Assembly (NCBI GenBank): GCA_021778845.1
Contig: JAJYBU010000016.1
Span: 1 to 64,000, forward strand
Direction: 5' to 3'
Source of the DNA: Acidobacteriota bacterium
GTDB taxonomy: Bacteria > Acidobacteriota > Terriglobia > Terriglobales > Acidobacteriaceae
DNA: 64,000 bases
Shown here: positions 52,828 through 63,636 of the stretch, in pieces
How positions within the stretch are numbered: position 1 is the first letter of the stretch
Layout: each line of letters opens with the position of its first letter
Translations under genes and position numbers: made by a program
Notes under the pieces: model-generated
What the model saw: the letters and a program-made list of their open reading frames with translations, nothing else
Databases searched by the model: none
Told to the model about the DNA's origin: nothing

Positions 52828-54378
52828 ATGGCCATGGATTCACCCAACATCTCCCCCGGCGCGCCGCTGGCCTCCACTGCTTTGAGCGGCCACGAGGTTC
52901 GGTTCGGATTTGACAATACGTATGCGCGATTGCCGGATCGCTTCTACGCGCGATTGGACCCAAAGCCGGTAACGACGCCGCGGCTGGTTAAAGTGAATGC
53001 GGAGCTGGCGGAGAAGCTGAGACTCAACCCGGACGCGCTCAAGAGTGAGCACGGAGTTGCCGTTCTAGCTGGCAATTGTGTCGCTGAGGGGGCCGAGCCC
53101 TTGGCGCAAGCCTATGCAGGCCATCAGTTTGGGTCTTTTGTGCCTCAACTTGGCGACGGGCGCGCCAACCTTCTCGGCGAAGTGGTGGGACGTGACGGCG
53201 TGCGCTATGACGTCCAACTCAAGGGCTCGGGTCGGACCCCTTTCTCGCGTGGAGGGGATGGGAGAGCAGCCCTCGGACCGGTACTGCGCGAGTACATTGT
53301 GAGCGAGGCCATGGCGGCGCTGAGCGTGCCCACCACGCGGGCTCTGGCTGCAGTGACCACAGGCGAACGGGTGCTGCGGGATACTGCGTTGCCGGGGGCC
53401 GTGCTGACGCGGGTAGCGGCGAGCCATTTGCGCGTAGGCACGTTCCAGTACTTTGCGGCGCGGCGCGATACGGAAAGCCTGCGCGTGCTGGCTGACTATA
53501 CGATCGGCCGGCACTACCCCGAGGCTGCACAGGCAAAGCAGCCGTATCGCACACTGCTAGAAGGAGTTATCACACGGCAAGCGAAGCTGGTAGCGCAGTG
53601 GATGCTGCTCGGATTCATTCATGGGGTGATGAATACGGACAATACATCTATCTCGGGCGAGACGATTGATTACGGACCTTGTGCCTTTCTGGAAGCCTAT
53701 GATCCGGCTAAAGTGTTCAGTTCTATCGACCGTGGCGGCCGCTATGCCTATAGCAATCAGCCGCGTGCAGCTGCGTGGAATCTGGCCCGGCTGGCTGAGG
53801 CCTTGCTACCAGTTCTGGCGCTGGAAGCTGGAAGCGAAGACGGGGCAATTGAGCTTGCTAATGAAGCACTTGCTGCCTTTGAGCCACAGTTTGAGGCGGC
53901 TCGGCTTGCAGGGTTGCGCTGTAAGCTCGGCTTATTTACGGAGCACGAGGGCGATGCGGCCCTGGCTGAAGACTTGCTCAAACGGATGGGGGACAATGAA
54001 GCTGACTTTACCCTGACGTTCAGGCGGCTATGTGATGCTGCTATTGAAAATAAAGGAGATGCTTGCGTTCGGACGCTGTTTGCGGACCCGGCGGCTTATG
54101 ACGGATGGGCTGCGGGGTGGCGTCGGCGGATGGAGGCTGAGGGCGGGGATGGGCAGGCTCGGGCGGCTGCGATGCGGAAGGTGAACCCGCTCATTATTCC
54201 TCGTAACCACCTTGTGGAAGAATCACTTACCGCTGCAAGCGAGCGGCAGGATTTTCAGCCGTTTGAGGCGTTGCTGGAGGCTGTTTCGCGGCCATTTGAG
54301 GAGAGCGTTGGGCTGGAGCGGTACGCTACGCCGGCGCGACCGGAGGAGCTTGTCCACGCTACGTTCTGCGGGACGTAA
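52828..54378 (+). CDS. selO: Protein adenylyltransferase SelO (YdiU)
   Basis: SelO is a pseudokinase that transfers AMP from ATP to protein hydroxyls and takes part in oxidative-stress control. The 516-aa protein has [23 protein letters not shown] at the N-terminus, [58 protein letters not shown] (conserved Lys/Arg), [22 protein letters not shown] (the Asp/Asn metal site) and [15 protein letters not shown]. The tail [10 protein letters not shown], with a Cys near the end, is typical for bacterial SelO. ATG 52828 is used (or 52834). Confidence 0.93.
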   Translation: MAMDSPNISPGAPLASTALSGHEVRFGFDNTYARLPDRFYARLDPKPVTTPRLVKVNAELAEKLRLNPDALKSEHGVAVLAGNCVAEGAEPLAQAYAGHQFGSFVPQLGDGRANLLGEVVGRDGVRYDVQLKGSGRTPFSRGGDGRAALGPVLREYIVSEAMAALSVPTTRALAAVTTGERVLRDTALPGAVLTRVAASHLRVGTFQYFAARRDTESLRVLADYTIGRHYPEAAQAKQPYRTLLEGVITRQAKLVAQWMLLGFIHGVMNTDNTSISGETIDYGPCAFLEAYDPAKVFSSIDRGGRYAYSNQPRAAAWNLARLAEALLPVLALEAGSEDGAIELANEALAAFEPQFEAARLAGLRCKLGLFTEHEGDAALAEDLLKRMGDNEADFTLTFRRLCDAAIENKGDACVRTLFADPAAYDGWAAGWRRRMEAEGGDGQARAAAMRKVNPLIIPRNHLVEESLTAASERQDFQPFEALLEAVSRPFEESVGLERYATPARPEELVHATFCGT

Positions 54379-54492
54379 GCGGACTGGATGTCGGGATTTA
54401 GCGAAATGGGCAGAATCGTGTGAGTTTCGCGTAGGGCTCAACGCAATCTTGGGCTGCAGAACGGCACTCTCAGCACGGTTTTAGGTTGTGGT

Positions 54493-54813
54493 GTGCGGGT
54501 TTGGGGGCCATCGGGGGATGAGCTCGCGGAGATTGCTGCGGGGAGTGCGGTGGGGAGGGTGGCGACGCGGATGGCGGCGGTGGAGCAGGATGCACTGTTG
54601 GACCTGGTGTTCCAGTCGATTGCGGGGACGGAGAAGGCGAATGCGTCGTTAGGAATTAATCTGGTGATGCTGCGGGAGGCGAATGAGCAGGCGCGGTCGC
54701 CGAAGCGCAGGGCGTGTCTGCGAAGGACGCGCGCTCGCCGGGGAGCCCACTCTCCGCTACGCCAAACGATGAAGCCGGTTGGCTCCGGTCGAGATGACAG
54801 TGCGTTGGGTTGA
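54493..54813 (+). CDS. Small hypothetical protein, possibly degenerate
   Basis: A GTG-started frame of 106 codons. Its first part (GDELAEIAAGSAVGRVATRM...ASLGINLVMLREANEQA, about 8-67) has G-rich third positions like neighbouring genes and could encode an amphipathic helical protein. After about residue 68 the composition becomes Arg-rich (RRACLRRTRARRGAH) and no longer looks coding, so the original stop may have been lost. No ribosome-binding site is clear. I do not recognise the family. Confidence 0.3.
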   Translation: MRVWGPSGDELAEIAAGSAVGRVATRMAAVEQDALLDLVFQSIAGTEKANASLGINLVMLREANEQARSPKRRACLRRTRARRGAHSPLRQTMKPVGSGRDDSALG

Positions 54814-55475
54814 GGTTGAAGAAATGCTCTATAGCCAGCCGCGGGTGCGGGCGATGCGGGCGGCGGATTCAAGGACCGTGGTCATGGTGGCTCCTGGGGC
54901 GTGCTCGTATGGGGGCAGGCTGAGTACAAGAGCGAGTATGGAAGCGGACGGACAACGGTGGCAGTGTAGTGCGTCAGGAAAGCGTCGTGACGTTTGTCAT
55001 GCGCAGGGAGCAAGGGTCACGCGGCGACGCTGAAGCAGGACACCCGACACAATTCATCTTTTCTTTATGGGAACTTTATGTGTCGTCTCAAAGTGCTTTG
55101 TACTTCGCGCGACTTCGGCTATGCTCTCGGTATCAACTCAGAACGTTAGGGTTCTCCCATCCGGTTCGCCGGATTATATCTCTGCATCTTTCGGTAGCCG
55201 TCCGGCACCTTGTGCAAGATGCAATCCAGGCAGCGCTCTACCCCCGAACACCCTTTTGGAGGCAACGCAGTGGTCTATCTAACTAAGCAGAAACACAATT
55301 TTATATTCCGAAAATCGTAACGGAACCGCGTCCCGACCTTGTAGTGACGATCTACAACCAGCAGCAGTAGTAGATGGCAACGTCTGAGCCCTCGTCGACG
55401 GGGCGACGGATGCAGTGTCGAAGTGTATCGACCTGCGGATGTGCACGCGACGATTCACCTTCAGGAGGCAATGCA
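54814..55475 (+). promoter_or_regulatory. Upstream region of the TonB receptor gene
   Basis: About 660 bp without a supported gene. Short open frames occur on both strands but lack ribosome sites and domains. A dyad TTGTAG-N7-CTACAA at 55339-55357 is the best candidate operator, 119 bp before the TTG start. AGGAGG at 55463-55468 is the ribosome-binding site of the receptor. Confidence 0.4.
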
Positions 55476-58400
55476 TTGGTGTATTTGAAGAGCAGACTCT
55501 CAGCCCTCGTATTTCTCATCACCGCGATTCTGTGCGTGGTAAGGCCAGCAGTTGCACAACAGACCCTGGGGGGTATTACAGGGATGGTGGTCGATCCTTC
55601 GGGCAGCGCGATTCCTGGAGTCACGGTGAAGGCCACGTCGGATGAGACGAAGCTCGTACGCACGGCGAAGAGTAATGGGTCGGGAACTTATGCGCTGGCG
55701 GACCTGCCGATTGGCACCTACACGATGACCTATACGCTGGATGGATTTAGGACCGAGCGTATTCCGGGAATTGTGGTGCAGGCGGATCGTACGCTGACGC
55801 TGCCGGTAAAGATGGCTGTGGGAGCCGCGGCAGACTCGGTGACAGTGAACGCGAGCCCGCTGCTGAATGCTACCGATACGACCAACGGCTATGTGCTGGA
55901 TAAGGCGCAGATCGAGTCGATTCCGCAGCCGACGGGAAGCTTTACCGGGATGGCGATTCTGGCTCCGGGTGTCAACGCGGAACTGCCACCAGGAACGGGT
56001 GCGAACGCCGGACTGGGTAACCTTCCGATATGGGCCAATGGGCAGCGTGATACGAGTAATAGTTTTTCAATTAATGGTGTGGACGCTAGTAATTTATTTA
56101 ATGGCAAGAGTACCAGCGAAGTGGACTCGGCGCGCGTGATCAATAGCACGGGGGTGTCGACCAGCCTGGGAGCGGGTGGTGTGATTCAGTCGGTGGCATC
56201 GATTTATTTATCGATTGGCAATGCGCTGCCGACGCCTGCGCCAGAGACGATTCAAGAAGTGCGAGTGAACGCCTCGATGTACGACGCGCAACAAGGTTCA
56301 ACATCAGGCGCACATATTGACGTAAGCACGGCGTCAGGCACGAATAACTTTCATGGCACAGCTTACGTGCATCGAGGGACTAACTGGATTAATGCTGCAC
56401 CGTTCTTCTTCAAGAATGACGCAGACATTCCAGAGAATATGAAGAACCCTGAGTTACACCGTTATCTGGCCGGGGGAACGGCTGGTGGCCCGATTATTAA
56501 GAATAAATTATTCGGCTTTATCGCTTATCAGCATCTGCAGGTATCCGACCAGGAGATTGGGGACTCATTTCTGGACGTGCCGGTGGGACTTAGTGATACG
56601 ACGCGCACAGCGGAGGGTCTTGCCACGATTGTGAATGCGCAGTTTCCATCAAGCAGTACTTTTAGCCCGCCACTAACTTCAAGCAGCATCGACTCGCAGG
56701 TGGTCATGGCGCTGTTCAATTCACCGGCGCTGCCGGGTGAGCCGGGCAAGTGGCTTATCCCGAATGATTCGGGGGCGACGCTCTCTCCGGTGCATCCGTT
56801 TAATGCATTTCTCCCGGGTACGGGGCGATTCAAAGCGGATATCGCAGTAGCGGACCTGGACTATAACGCAAGCACAAAGGATACCGTGTCGCTGAAGTAC
56901 TTTTATCAGCACGATCCTACCCTTGCACCCTATGCGTTCTCCAGCGTGCCGGGCTTTACGGAGCACCTGGATTCCGGCTCGCAGGTCTTCTCGATCAACA
57001 ATACGTACTTGGTCAAACCTAACTTCAGCACGCAGCAGACGGTCGGTATTCTGCGCGAGAAGACTTATGCGAACAACGAGCAACCCTTCGGACCTGATGC
57101 CATTCCAGGCGGATCGACTGGCACGGCTGCTATCGATATGTTCGGATCGAATTACTTTCCCGGGGTGTCAATCGTGAATGTGCTGGGGCAGGCCGCTACG
57201 GCAGCGGGCCTTGCGTCTACGGGGATCCTGGATATTGGGCCGAATGCGGAGGGGCAAAGCTCGAATACGGGGGCGTTTCAGAATCGCATTGAGCCCTCTG
57301 GCAGTGCGATCTGGGCGCTGGGCAGACATACGGTGAGCTTCGGCGGCACGTATAGCTACACGCAACTGAATACCATCGACCACCGCACCGGTGCAGGAAC
57401 TGTGACGGCAGATGATCTTAGCCAGTTTGTACAGGGGTTGGTGACACCTGGCGGATCAGTTACGCAATTTTATGTAACTTCGTTTCTACAGGGAGATGCT
57501 AACCGATACTATCGCGCCAATCAGGTTGGACTGTACTTGCAGGACAAGTTCCAGATTACGTCGAACCTGAGCCTGACTGCCGGTGTGCGGTATGACTGGG
57601 ATGGCGGGCTCACTGAGAAAAATGGAAGAATATTCAACTTCGATCCGAAGTTATATAGCTATAACACGGCTGCGGATACGATCGTGAATCCTGGATTTAT
57701 TATTGCTGGCAATAATGCGAATGGAACTGCGGGCGTAAGTAATACAACGCTGACTGGCCGTCAGTGGGGTATTGCACCACGACTAGGAGCAGCGTGGCAG
57801 CCGAATATGTTTCATAACAAGGTGGTGGTGCGCGCTGGCAGTGGAATGTATTATGACCGCGGTGAATTGTTCAGTTACTTTTCGCCGGGCTATGCTATTG
57901 GCACCGTGACGGGCGGCCCATTTGGCGTCAACCAGCAACTTCCGTTTGTCAGCGCGCAGTCGTGCCTGAACACTGCGGCAGGCGCTGCTGGGGTGAGCTT
58001 CTATCAGGGCTACCTGCCAACGTGCGGCGGTACTCCTGCAACCGGCAATCTGGAATATCCGTATACCAACACTGAAAATGCGGCGCCTTCGAATCCGAAG
58101 GCGTCCGATCTTAGTAGGTATCTCCCCAACGCAGCTAGTATTCTGAGCGGTGGTCAGCCGATTTCTCTGGGAGTGTACGACCGGGCCAATAAACTTCCTT
58201 ACACGATCAACTACACGCTTGACGTGCAGTGGCAGCCACGCAATGACCTTGCGATCGAAGTTGGCTATGTAGGAAACGTGGGACGCCACCAAGTGATTCC
58301 GGTGCCATTCAACCAGCCGAATATTGTTTCGCCATCGAGTCCCGCCCTGGCTGGCGGTCCCTATCAGCAGAGCTATAGCTATGGCTATACGGTGGGCGGG

Positions 58401-59420
58401 GAGAACCTTCCCGACGGAACGCCCTACCTGGCTAACTATGAGGGCGGCAACGTCGATCTGCGGGTACCCTATATTGGCTATGCGGCGGAGTCGATTGACT
58501 ACAAGGCAGCCGGAGTGGATGCGTACAACGCCTTGCAGGTGCACTTGGAAAAGCGTATGAGCCATGGGATACAGGTCGGGGCTTCCTATACGTACTCACA
58601 TGCGCTGGATGAGCAGAGCGGCCTGGGGCTGTTCTACAACGGCAATAATCCGTTGGACCTTAGGAGTGGTTATGCTTCGTCGGACTTTGACCGGACGCAT
58701 GTGATTAATTTCAACTACATGTATCGGCTGCCGGACTTCGCGAAAAAGCATTCACTGGAGGGCTATTTCGCGGATGGATGGTCACTGGTAGGGCTGACGG
58801 TACTACAGAGTGGTCAACCGTATAGTGTGATCGACTTCAGCGGAGCTATCGGCAGCGTTTACTACAGTACGGCGGATGGCATCACGAATCCTATTGTTCC
58901 GCTGGCTCCGGGATGCACTGCGAAGAGTGCACGGAATGGCTCTTCTTCGGGCGCATTCACGTCCATCAATCCGAACGATACGGCGCTCAAGGCAAGCTGC
59001 TTCACGCTTCCACTACTGGCACCGGGCTCGTTCAACGGTGGCATTCCTTCCAATGATCCGTTTGAAACGGGGTTCACGACCGGGCAACGTAATATCTTCC
59101 GGCAGGCATTCCAGAAGCGGGCAGATGCGTCGTTGATCAAGATGACGCAGTTTACGGATCGATATAGTCTGAAGTACACCTTCGATGTCTATAACGTGAG
59201 TAATACAACCAGCTTTGATGTGCCAGGAAATGAAGTTTCACAGAATATTTATTACAACTCTTTCCCGAGCGCTGGAACTACGCCTTTGCCGGCGAACTGC
59301 AATAACCAGGGGCAGCAGACTAATACCAGCTTCTACAATTGTCCGACTGGACTTGGCGTAACGACGCACGCGATCGGAAGTGCGCGCCAGATTCAGATGT
59401 CTCTGCAACTTCAGTTCTGA
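55476..59420 (+). CDS. Oar-type TonB-dependent receptor with carboxypeptidase regulatory-like domain
   Basis: The protein is about 1314 aa. A signal peptide (SRLSALVFLITAILCVVRPAVAQ) is followed by a CarboxypepD_reg domain (about 30-115; GGITGMVVDPSGSAIPGVTVKATSDETKLVRTAKSNGSGTYALADLPIGTY), a plug domain (about 120-260; VNGVDASNLF-type INGVD motif) and a large 22-strand-type barrel ending QIQMSLQLQF. Such receptors are a hallmark of Acidobacteriota and import or bind large polymers. The TTG at 55476 lies 7 bp after AGGAGG (GTG 55479 is next); ATG 55374 lacks a site and would precede the signal peptide. Substrate unknown. Confidence 0.9.
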   Translation: MVYLKSRLSALVFLITAILCVVRPAVAQQTLGGITGMVVDPSGSAIPGVTVKATSDETKLVRTAKSNGSGTYALADLPIGTYTMTYTLDGFRTERIPGIVVQADRTLTLPVKMAVGAAADSVTVNASPLLNATDTTNGYVLDKAQIESIPQPTGSFTGMAILAPGVNAELPPGTGANAGLGNLPIWANGQRDTSNSFSINGVDASNLFNGKSTSEVDSARVINSTGVSTSLGAGGVIQSVASIYLSIGNALPTPAPETIQEVRVNASMYDAQQGSTSGAHIDVSTASGTNNFHGTAYVHRGTNWINAAPFFFKNDADIPENMKNPELHRYLAGGTAGGPIIKNKLFGFIAYQHLQVSDQEIGDSFLDVPVGLSDTTRTAEGLATIVNAQFPSSSTFSPPLTSSSIDSQVVMALFNSPALPGEPGKWLIPNDSGATLSPVHPFNAFLPGTGRFKADIAVADLDYNASTKDTVSLKYFYQHDPTLAPYAFSSVPGFTEHLDSGSQVFSINNTYLVKPNFSTQQTVGILREKTYANNEQPFGPDAIPGGSTGTAAIDMFGSNYFPGVSIVNVLGQAATAAGLASTGILDIGPNAEGQSSNTGAFQNRIEPSGSAIWALGRHTVSFGGTYSYTQLNTIDHRTGAGTVTADDLSQFVQGLVTPGGSVTQFYVTSFLQGDANRYYRANQVGLYLQDKFQITSNLSLTAGVRYDWDGGLTEKNGRIFNFDPKLYSYNTAADTIVNPGFIIAGNNANGTAGVSNTTLTGRQWGIAPRLGAAWQPNMFHNKVVVRAGSGMYYDRGELFSYFSPGYAIGTVTGGPFGVNQQLPFVSAQSCLNTAAGAAGVSFYQGYLPTCGGTPATGNLEYPYTNTENAAPSNPKASDLSRYLPNAASILSGGQPISLGVYDRANKLPYTINYTLDVQWQPRNDLAIEVGYVGNVGRHQVIPVPFNQPNIVSPSSPALAGGPYQQSYSYGYTVGGENLPDGTPYLANYEGGNVDLRVPYIGYAAESIDYKAAGVDAYNALQVHLEKRMSHGIQVGASYTYSHALDEQSGLGLFYNGNNPLDLRSGYASSDFDRTHVINFNYMYRLPDFAKKHSLEGYFADGWSLVGLTVLQSGQPYSVIDFSGAIGSVYYSTADGITNPIVPLAPGCTAKSARNGSSSGAFTSINPNDTALKASCFTLPLLAPGSFNGGIPSNDPFETGFTTGQRNIFRQAFQKRADASLIKMTQFTDRYSLKYTFDVYNVSNTTSFDVPGNEVSQNIYYNSFPSAGTTPLPANCNNQGQQTNTSFYNCPTGLGVTTHAIGSARQIQMSLQLQF

Positions 59421-59448
59421 TGGATGGAGGCGGATGTGTTGATTCTGA

Positions 59449-59478
59449 TGGGAGGCCACGCGGCCTCCCATTGATTTT
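59449..59478 (+). terminator. Terminator after the TonB receptor gene
   Basis: ATGGGAGGCC (59449-59458) and GGCCTCCCAT (59463-59472) form a perfect 10-bp stem with an ACGC loop, followed by TGATTTTC. Confidence 0.85.
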
Positions 59479-59583
59479 CAAGCCTCAGGAGATCAGAAGG
59501 GTGGGATCCTCCAAGGTGGGCGAGTACCGCTCACACTGCGCGAATTTCGGGAGTAGGCTAGGGAATAAGAGGGTACCTGCGAC

Positions 59584-60939
59584 ATGGACGCGCTCACGCT
59601 ACACAGGCTTCAATTTTCCTTCACGATTACGTTTCACTATCTCTTTCCACAATTGACGATGGGGCTTGCGCTGCTGCTTATCGTGCTGAAGACGATGGCG
59701 CTGCGCACCAATGATGAACGCTATAACGAGGCGGCAAGATTCTGGGCAAAGATCTTTGCGGTGAACTTTCTGCTGGGTGTGGTGACGGGCATCCCGATGG
59801 AATTTCAGTTCGGGACCAACTGGTCGGAGTTCTCGCGGCGGACGGGCGGAGTGATTGGACAACCGCTGGCCATGGAGGGCGTGTTCTCGTTCTTTCTGGA
59901 GTCTTCGTTCCTTGGACTGTTTCTGTTCGGCGAGAAACGGCTGAGCCGTTTGGCCCACTGGGGAGCGGGGTTCATGGTGTTTCTGGGATCGTGGATCTCG
60001 GGGTTCTTCATCATCGTGACCGATGCGTGGATGCAGCATCCGGTGGCGTATGAACTGATGCCGAATGGGACGTACCAGGTGAGAAGCTTCTGGGAATTGA
60101 TGACGAATCCATGGGCGCTGCGGCAGTATGCGCACAATATGTGCGGCGCGGTGGTTACGGGCGCTTTCGTGATGTCTTCGGTGGGCGCGCTGTATCTGCT
60201 GCAAAAACGGGATGTTGATTTTGGAAGGATCTTTGTGCGTGTGGGCGTGATCGCAGCGGTGCTGTCGTCGATTGCGATGATCTTCCCGACCGGAGACCTG
60301 CAGGGAAAATTTGTGGCGGACAACCAGCCGACGGCGATGGCCGGGATGGAGGGGCTGTTCCACTCGCAAAAAGGTGCGCCGATTGTGCTGATGGGACAGC
60401 CGGATATCGAGGGGCAGAAGATCGACAATCCGATCGCGGTCAACCGGGTGCTGAGCTTTCTGATCTATGGAACAAGCGCGGCGGAGGTGCAGGGGCTGGA
60501 CTCCTACCCGAAAGACCAGTGGCCCACGACGCTGCCACTGCTGTTTTACGCGTACCACATCATGGCTGGATTGGGGACGTACTTCGCAGCGTTGATGGCC
60601 GTGTCGGTGTTTCTGCTTTGGCGCGGAAAACTCTATACGACGCGATGGTTGCTGTGGCCGATACTACTTAGTTTTCCGCTGCCGTATATTGCGAACACCG
60701 CAGGATGGATGACGGCTGAAATCGGCAGACAGCCGTGGCTGGTGTATAACCTGATTCGCACGGCGGGTGGTGAGTCCGCGACCGTGGGAGCAGGAACGAC
60801 GCTGTTCAGCCTGCTGGGCTTTATGGGGATGTATACGGTGCTTGCGATTCTGTGGGTACTGCTGGTCTACAACATCATCGAGAGCGGACCGAGGCCCGTG
60901 GTGGCGATCGGCTCAAACGAAACAGCGATGCACGCTTAG
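59584..60939 (+). CDS. cydA: Cytochrome bd ubiquinol oxidase subunit I
   Basis: CydA oxidises quinol and reduces O2 using hemes b558, b595 and d. The 451-aa protein has H18 in FTITFHYLF, the heme glutamates E98 (AMEGV) and E106 (FFLESSF), H184 in QYAHNMCG, the Met ligand region NQPTAMAGMEGLF and the GRQPW motif (EIGRQPWLVYNLIRT). The Q-loop is of the short form. The gene is followed by cydB after 10 bp, so the two are one operon. It starts at ATG 59584. Confidence 0.95.
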   Translation: MDALTLHRLQFSFTITFHYLFPQLTMGLALLLIVLKTMALRTNDERYNEAARFWAKIFAVNFLLGVVTGIPMEFQFGTNWSEFSRRTGGVIGQPLAMEGVFSFFLESSFLGLFLFGEKRLSRLAHWGAGFMVFLGSWISGFFIIVTDAWMQHPVAYELMPNGTYQVRSFWELMTNPWALRQYAHNMCGAVVTGAFVMSSVGALYLLQKRDVDFGRIFVRVGVIAAVLSSIAMIFPTGDLQGKFVADNQPTAMAGMEGLFHSQKGAPIVLMGQPDIEGQKIDNPIAVNRVLSFLIYGTSAAEVQGLDSYPKDQWPTTLPLLFYAYHIMAGLGTYFAALMAVSVFLLWRGKLYTTRWLLWPILLSFPLPYIANTAGWMTAEIGRQPWLVYNLIRTAGGESATVGAGTTLFSLLGFMGMYTVLAILWVLLVYNIIESGPRPVVAIGSNETAMHA

Positions 60940-60949
60940 GAGGCGCGAG

Positions 60950-61996
60950 ATGGCCACTCTATGGTTCTGGATTGTCGCGGTGATGCTCGCCGCTTATGTA
61001 GTGCTGGACGGCTTCGATCTGGGAGCCGGGATACTGTTTCCCTTCGTCGCAAGGACGGAGGAGGAACGGCATCAGGTGATCAGCGCGATCGGCCCGGTGT
61101 GGGACGGCAATGAGGTGTGGCTGCTGGCAGCGGGAGGAACGCTGTTCTTCGCGTTTCCGCTGGTCTATGCGTCGTCGTTCAGCGGGTTCTACATGCCGCT
61201 GATGATCGTGCTGTGGCTGCTGATTCTGCGCGGACTTGCGGTAGAACTGCGGTCACATTTCAAGGATGTGGTCTGGCGCACCTTCTTCGGCGGATTGTTC
61301 TTCTTTGCGAGCGCAATGCTCGCGATCTTCTTCGGCGCGGCGCTGGCGAATGTGATCCGCGGCGTTCCGCTCGGGGCGGACAATTACTTTTTTCTAGCGC
61401 TGTGGACCAACTGGCGGACGGGCCCAAACCCGGGGATTCTGGATTGGTACACGGGGATCGGTGGCGTGGTGGCGTTGCTGGCGCTGGCGCTGCATGGGGC
61501 GCTGTACCTGATTGTGAAGAGCGAGGGCGAACTCCGGCAGCGTGCTCGTACGGCAGCCGGGCTGCTGTGGCCGCTGGTTGCGGTGACAACGGTGCTGGCA
61601 ATCCCCGCGACCGTCGTGGCCAGGCCGGATTCGCTCCAGAATTACCACGGGCATCCGGCTGCGTTCCTGGCACCGATCATTGTGGCGGCGAGTTTGGCGG
61701 GCATCGTCATTCTGCTGCGCAGGGGCTCCGAGTTGGGAGCATTTCTGGCCTCGTGCACCTATCTGATCGCGATGCTGTGCGGCGCGGCGGTTGGGCTGTA
61801 TCCGGTGCTGCTGCCCTCGACGAACCCAGCGATGGGCTCAATGACGATTGCGAACTCGATTGTTGGGCCGCATAGCCTGAGGGTGGGGCTGGTGTGGTGG
61901 ACGATTGGAACGATGCTGGCGCTGATGTATTTTTCCATCGTGTACTGGCTGTTCCGAGGCAAGGTGTCGCAGTACAGCGATACGTACGGCCACTGA
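60950..61996 (+). CDS. cydB: Cytochrome bd ubiquinol oxidase subunit II
   Basis: CydB is the second integral subunit of the bd oxidase. The 348-aa protein has about eight to nine hydrophobic helices. Characteristic segments are YVVLDGFDLGAGILFPFV (17-34), the WDGNEVWLLAAGGTLFFAFP motif, and the C-terminal GPHSLRVGLVWWTIGTMLALMYFSIVYWLFRG. The ATG at 60950 has AGGAGG 6 bp upstream; the cydA stop TAG lies inside this ribosome site. No cydC/D or cydX gene is visible in the next 200 bp. Confidence 0.95.
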   Translation: MATLWFWIVAVMLAAYVVLDGFDLGAGILFPFVARTEEERHQVISAIGPVWDGNEVWLLAAGGTLFFAFPLVYASSFSGFYMPLMIVLWLLILRGLAVELRSHFKDVVWRTFFGGLFFFASAMLAIFFGAALANVIRGVPLGADNYFFLALWTNWRTGPNPGILDWYTGIGGVVALLALALHGALYLIVKSEGELRQRARTAAGLLWPLVAVTTVLAIPATVVARPDSLQNYHGHPAAFLAPIIVAASLAGIVILLRRGSELGAFLASCTYLIAMLCGAAVGLYPVLLPSTNPAMGSMTIANSIVGPHSLRVGLVWWTIGTMLALMYFSIVYWLFRGKVSQYSDTYGH

Positions 61997-62166
61997 GATT
62001 GGGCGTGGCCGACGCCCAGCCGAGAGGAAATGCGGGTAATTCGCGGAGGCATCGGCTGGCGGGCCGATGTCTGTGGCATTCGCTTTTGCGTTCTGTGTAT
62101 ACTTGCGGGGGAATCCCACCGTGGTCGGACCACGATGCTACTTCAAGAGAGAGTGGAACTGAAACT

Positions 62167-63558
62167 ATGTTGCTTGATGATAACCGCCTGTTTCCAGCCG
62201 ACCCCGGTACACGCACGATAGCCAAAACGCTTTATGAACAGGTGCGGGGACTGCCAATTATCAGTCCGCACGGCCATACGCAGGCCGCATGGTTTGCGAA
62301 GAATGAACCGTTCCCTGACCCGGCGAAGTTGTTTGTGCAGCCCGATCACTATGTCTACCGGATGCTCTATAGCCAGGGCGTCTCGCTGGATGATCTGGAG
62401 ATTGGCGTGGCCGAGATGAAAGATCCGCGCAAGGTGTGGCGGATCTTCGCGAGCCATTACTACTTGTTCCGCGGGACGCCGACGCGCGTCTGGCTGGACT
62501 TCTGCTTTCAGGAACTCTTCGGGATGGAGGAGCGGCTGTCGGAGAAGAATGCGGATCACTATTACGATGTGATCGCAGAGAAGCTGAAGACGCCAGAGTT
62601 TCTTCCGAGGGCGCTGTACGACAGCTTTCACCTCGAAGTGATGACGACGACCGATTCTCCGCTGGACTCACTCGACGATCACAAGGCGATCCGGGATTCG
62701 GGGTGGAAGTCGAGGATTCTACCAACGTTCCGGCCGGATTCAGTGGTAGATCCGGAGTTTGTCGGGTTCGCGGAGAATGTTGCGAAGCTCGGAGCCCAGA
62801 CGGGCGAAGATACGACGGCATGGGGTGGATATTTGAAGGCTTTGCGCGCTAGCCGGGCCCGGTTTCGTGCGCTTGGATGCACGGCTACCGACCATGGACA
62901 TCCTACGGCGCAGACTGCGAATCTTTCGGCGACGGAGGCGGCGGAGTTGTTTGGGCGCGTGGTCGCCGGCAGAGCAGATGCTGCGCAAAACGAGCTGTTT
63001 CGTGCTCAGATGCTGACCGAGATGGCGCGCATGAGCCTGGAGGACGGACTGGTGATGCAGATTCATCCGGGAAGCGTGCGGAACCATAACCGGAAGATAT
63101 TTGAGCGATATGGACGCGATATGGGAGCGGATATTCCGCGGGCAACAAATTACGTGGATGCGCTGCGGCCGATGCTGGATTTGTTTGGGAACGAGAAGGA
63201 TTTGAGTATTATTTTGTTCACGCTGGACGAGTCGACTTATAGCCGGGAGCTGGCGCCGCTGGCAGGGCACTACCCTTGCCTGAAGCTGGGGCCGTCGTGG
63301 TGGTTTCACGATAGTCCGGAGGGGATGATGCGCTTTCATGAGCGCGTGACGGAGACGGCCGGCTTCTACAATACCGTTGGATTTAATGATGATACGCGGG
63401 CGTTTTTATCGATTCCGGCACGACATGACATGGCGCGCCGGGTGGATTGCGCGTACCTTGCGAAGCTGGTGAGCGACCATCGGCTGGAGGAAGCCGAGGC
63501 TGTGGAGTTGGCGCACGAGCTGACGTATGGGTTGGCGAAACGCGCGTATCGGCTGTAG
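62167..63558 (+). CDS. uxaC: Uronate isomerase
   Basis: UxaC isomerises D-glucuronate to D-fructuronate and D-galacturonate to D-tagaturonate. The 463-aa amidohydrolase-superfamily protein has the metal motif SPHGHTQAAWF (conserved HxH region, about 36-46), CTATDHGHP near 240 and HPGSVRNHN near 300, and ends with the family's typical VGFNDDTRAFLSIPARHDMARRVDCAYLAKLV. The ATG at 62167 begins MLLDDNRLFPADPGTR. The convergent GH28 pectinase gene downstream suggests a galacturonate-degradation context. Confidence 0.93.
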   Translation: MLLDDNRLFPADPGTRTIAKTLYEQVRGLPIISPHGHTQAAWFAKNEPFPDPAKLFVQPDHYVYRMLYSQGVSLDDLEIGVAEMKDPRKVWRIFASHYYLFRGTPTRVWLDFCFQELFGMEERLSEKNADHYYDVIAEKLKTPEFLPRALYDSFHLEVMTTTDSPLDSLDDHKAIRDSGWKSRILPTFRPDSVVDPEFVGFAENVAKLGAQTGEDTTAWGGYLKALRASRARFRALGCTATDHGHPTAQTANLSATEAAELFGRVVAGRADAAQNELFRAQMLTEMARMSLEDGLVMQIHPGSVRNHNRKIFERYGRDMGADIPRATNYVDALRPMLDLFGNEKDLSIILFTLDESTYSRELAPLAGHYPCLKLGPSWWFHDSPEGMMRFHERVTETAGFYNTVGFNDDTRAFLSIPARHDMARRVDCAYLAKLVSDHRLEEAEAVELAHELTYGLAKRAYRL

Positions 63559-63573
63559 ATCTTTGGGTTGCGA

Positions 63574-63605
63574 GCATACGGCGGGGCTAAGGTCCCGCCG
63601 TATGC
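63574..63605. terminator. Hairpin between uxaC and the GH28 gene
   Basis: GCATACGGCGGG (63574-63585) and CCCGCCGTATGC (63594-63605) form a perfect 12-bp stem with an 8-nt loop between the two convergent genes. Confidence 0.8.
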
Positions 63606-63636
63606 TTCATTAAAACGAGGCTTGCGCAGAGGCTCT

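Noticed and set aside
55471-55488. A five-codon leader ORF (ATG to TGA) just before the TonB receptor
   Set aside because: AGGAGG lies only 2 bp from this ATG, too close for normal initiation; the in-frame TTG at 7 bp is better placed.
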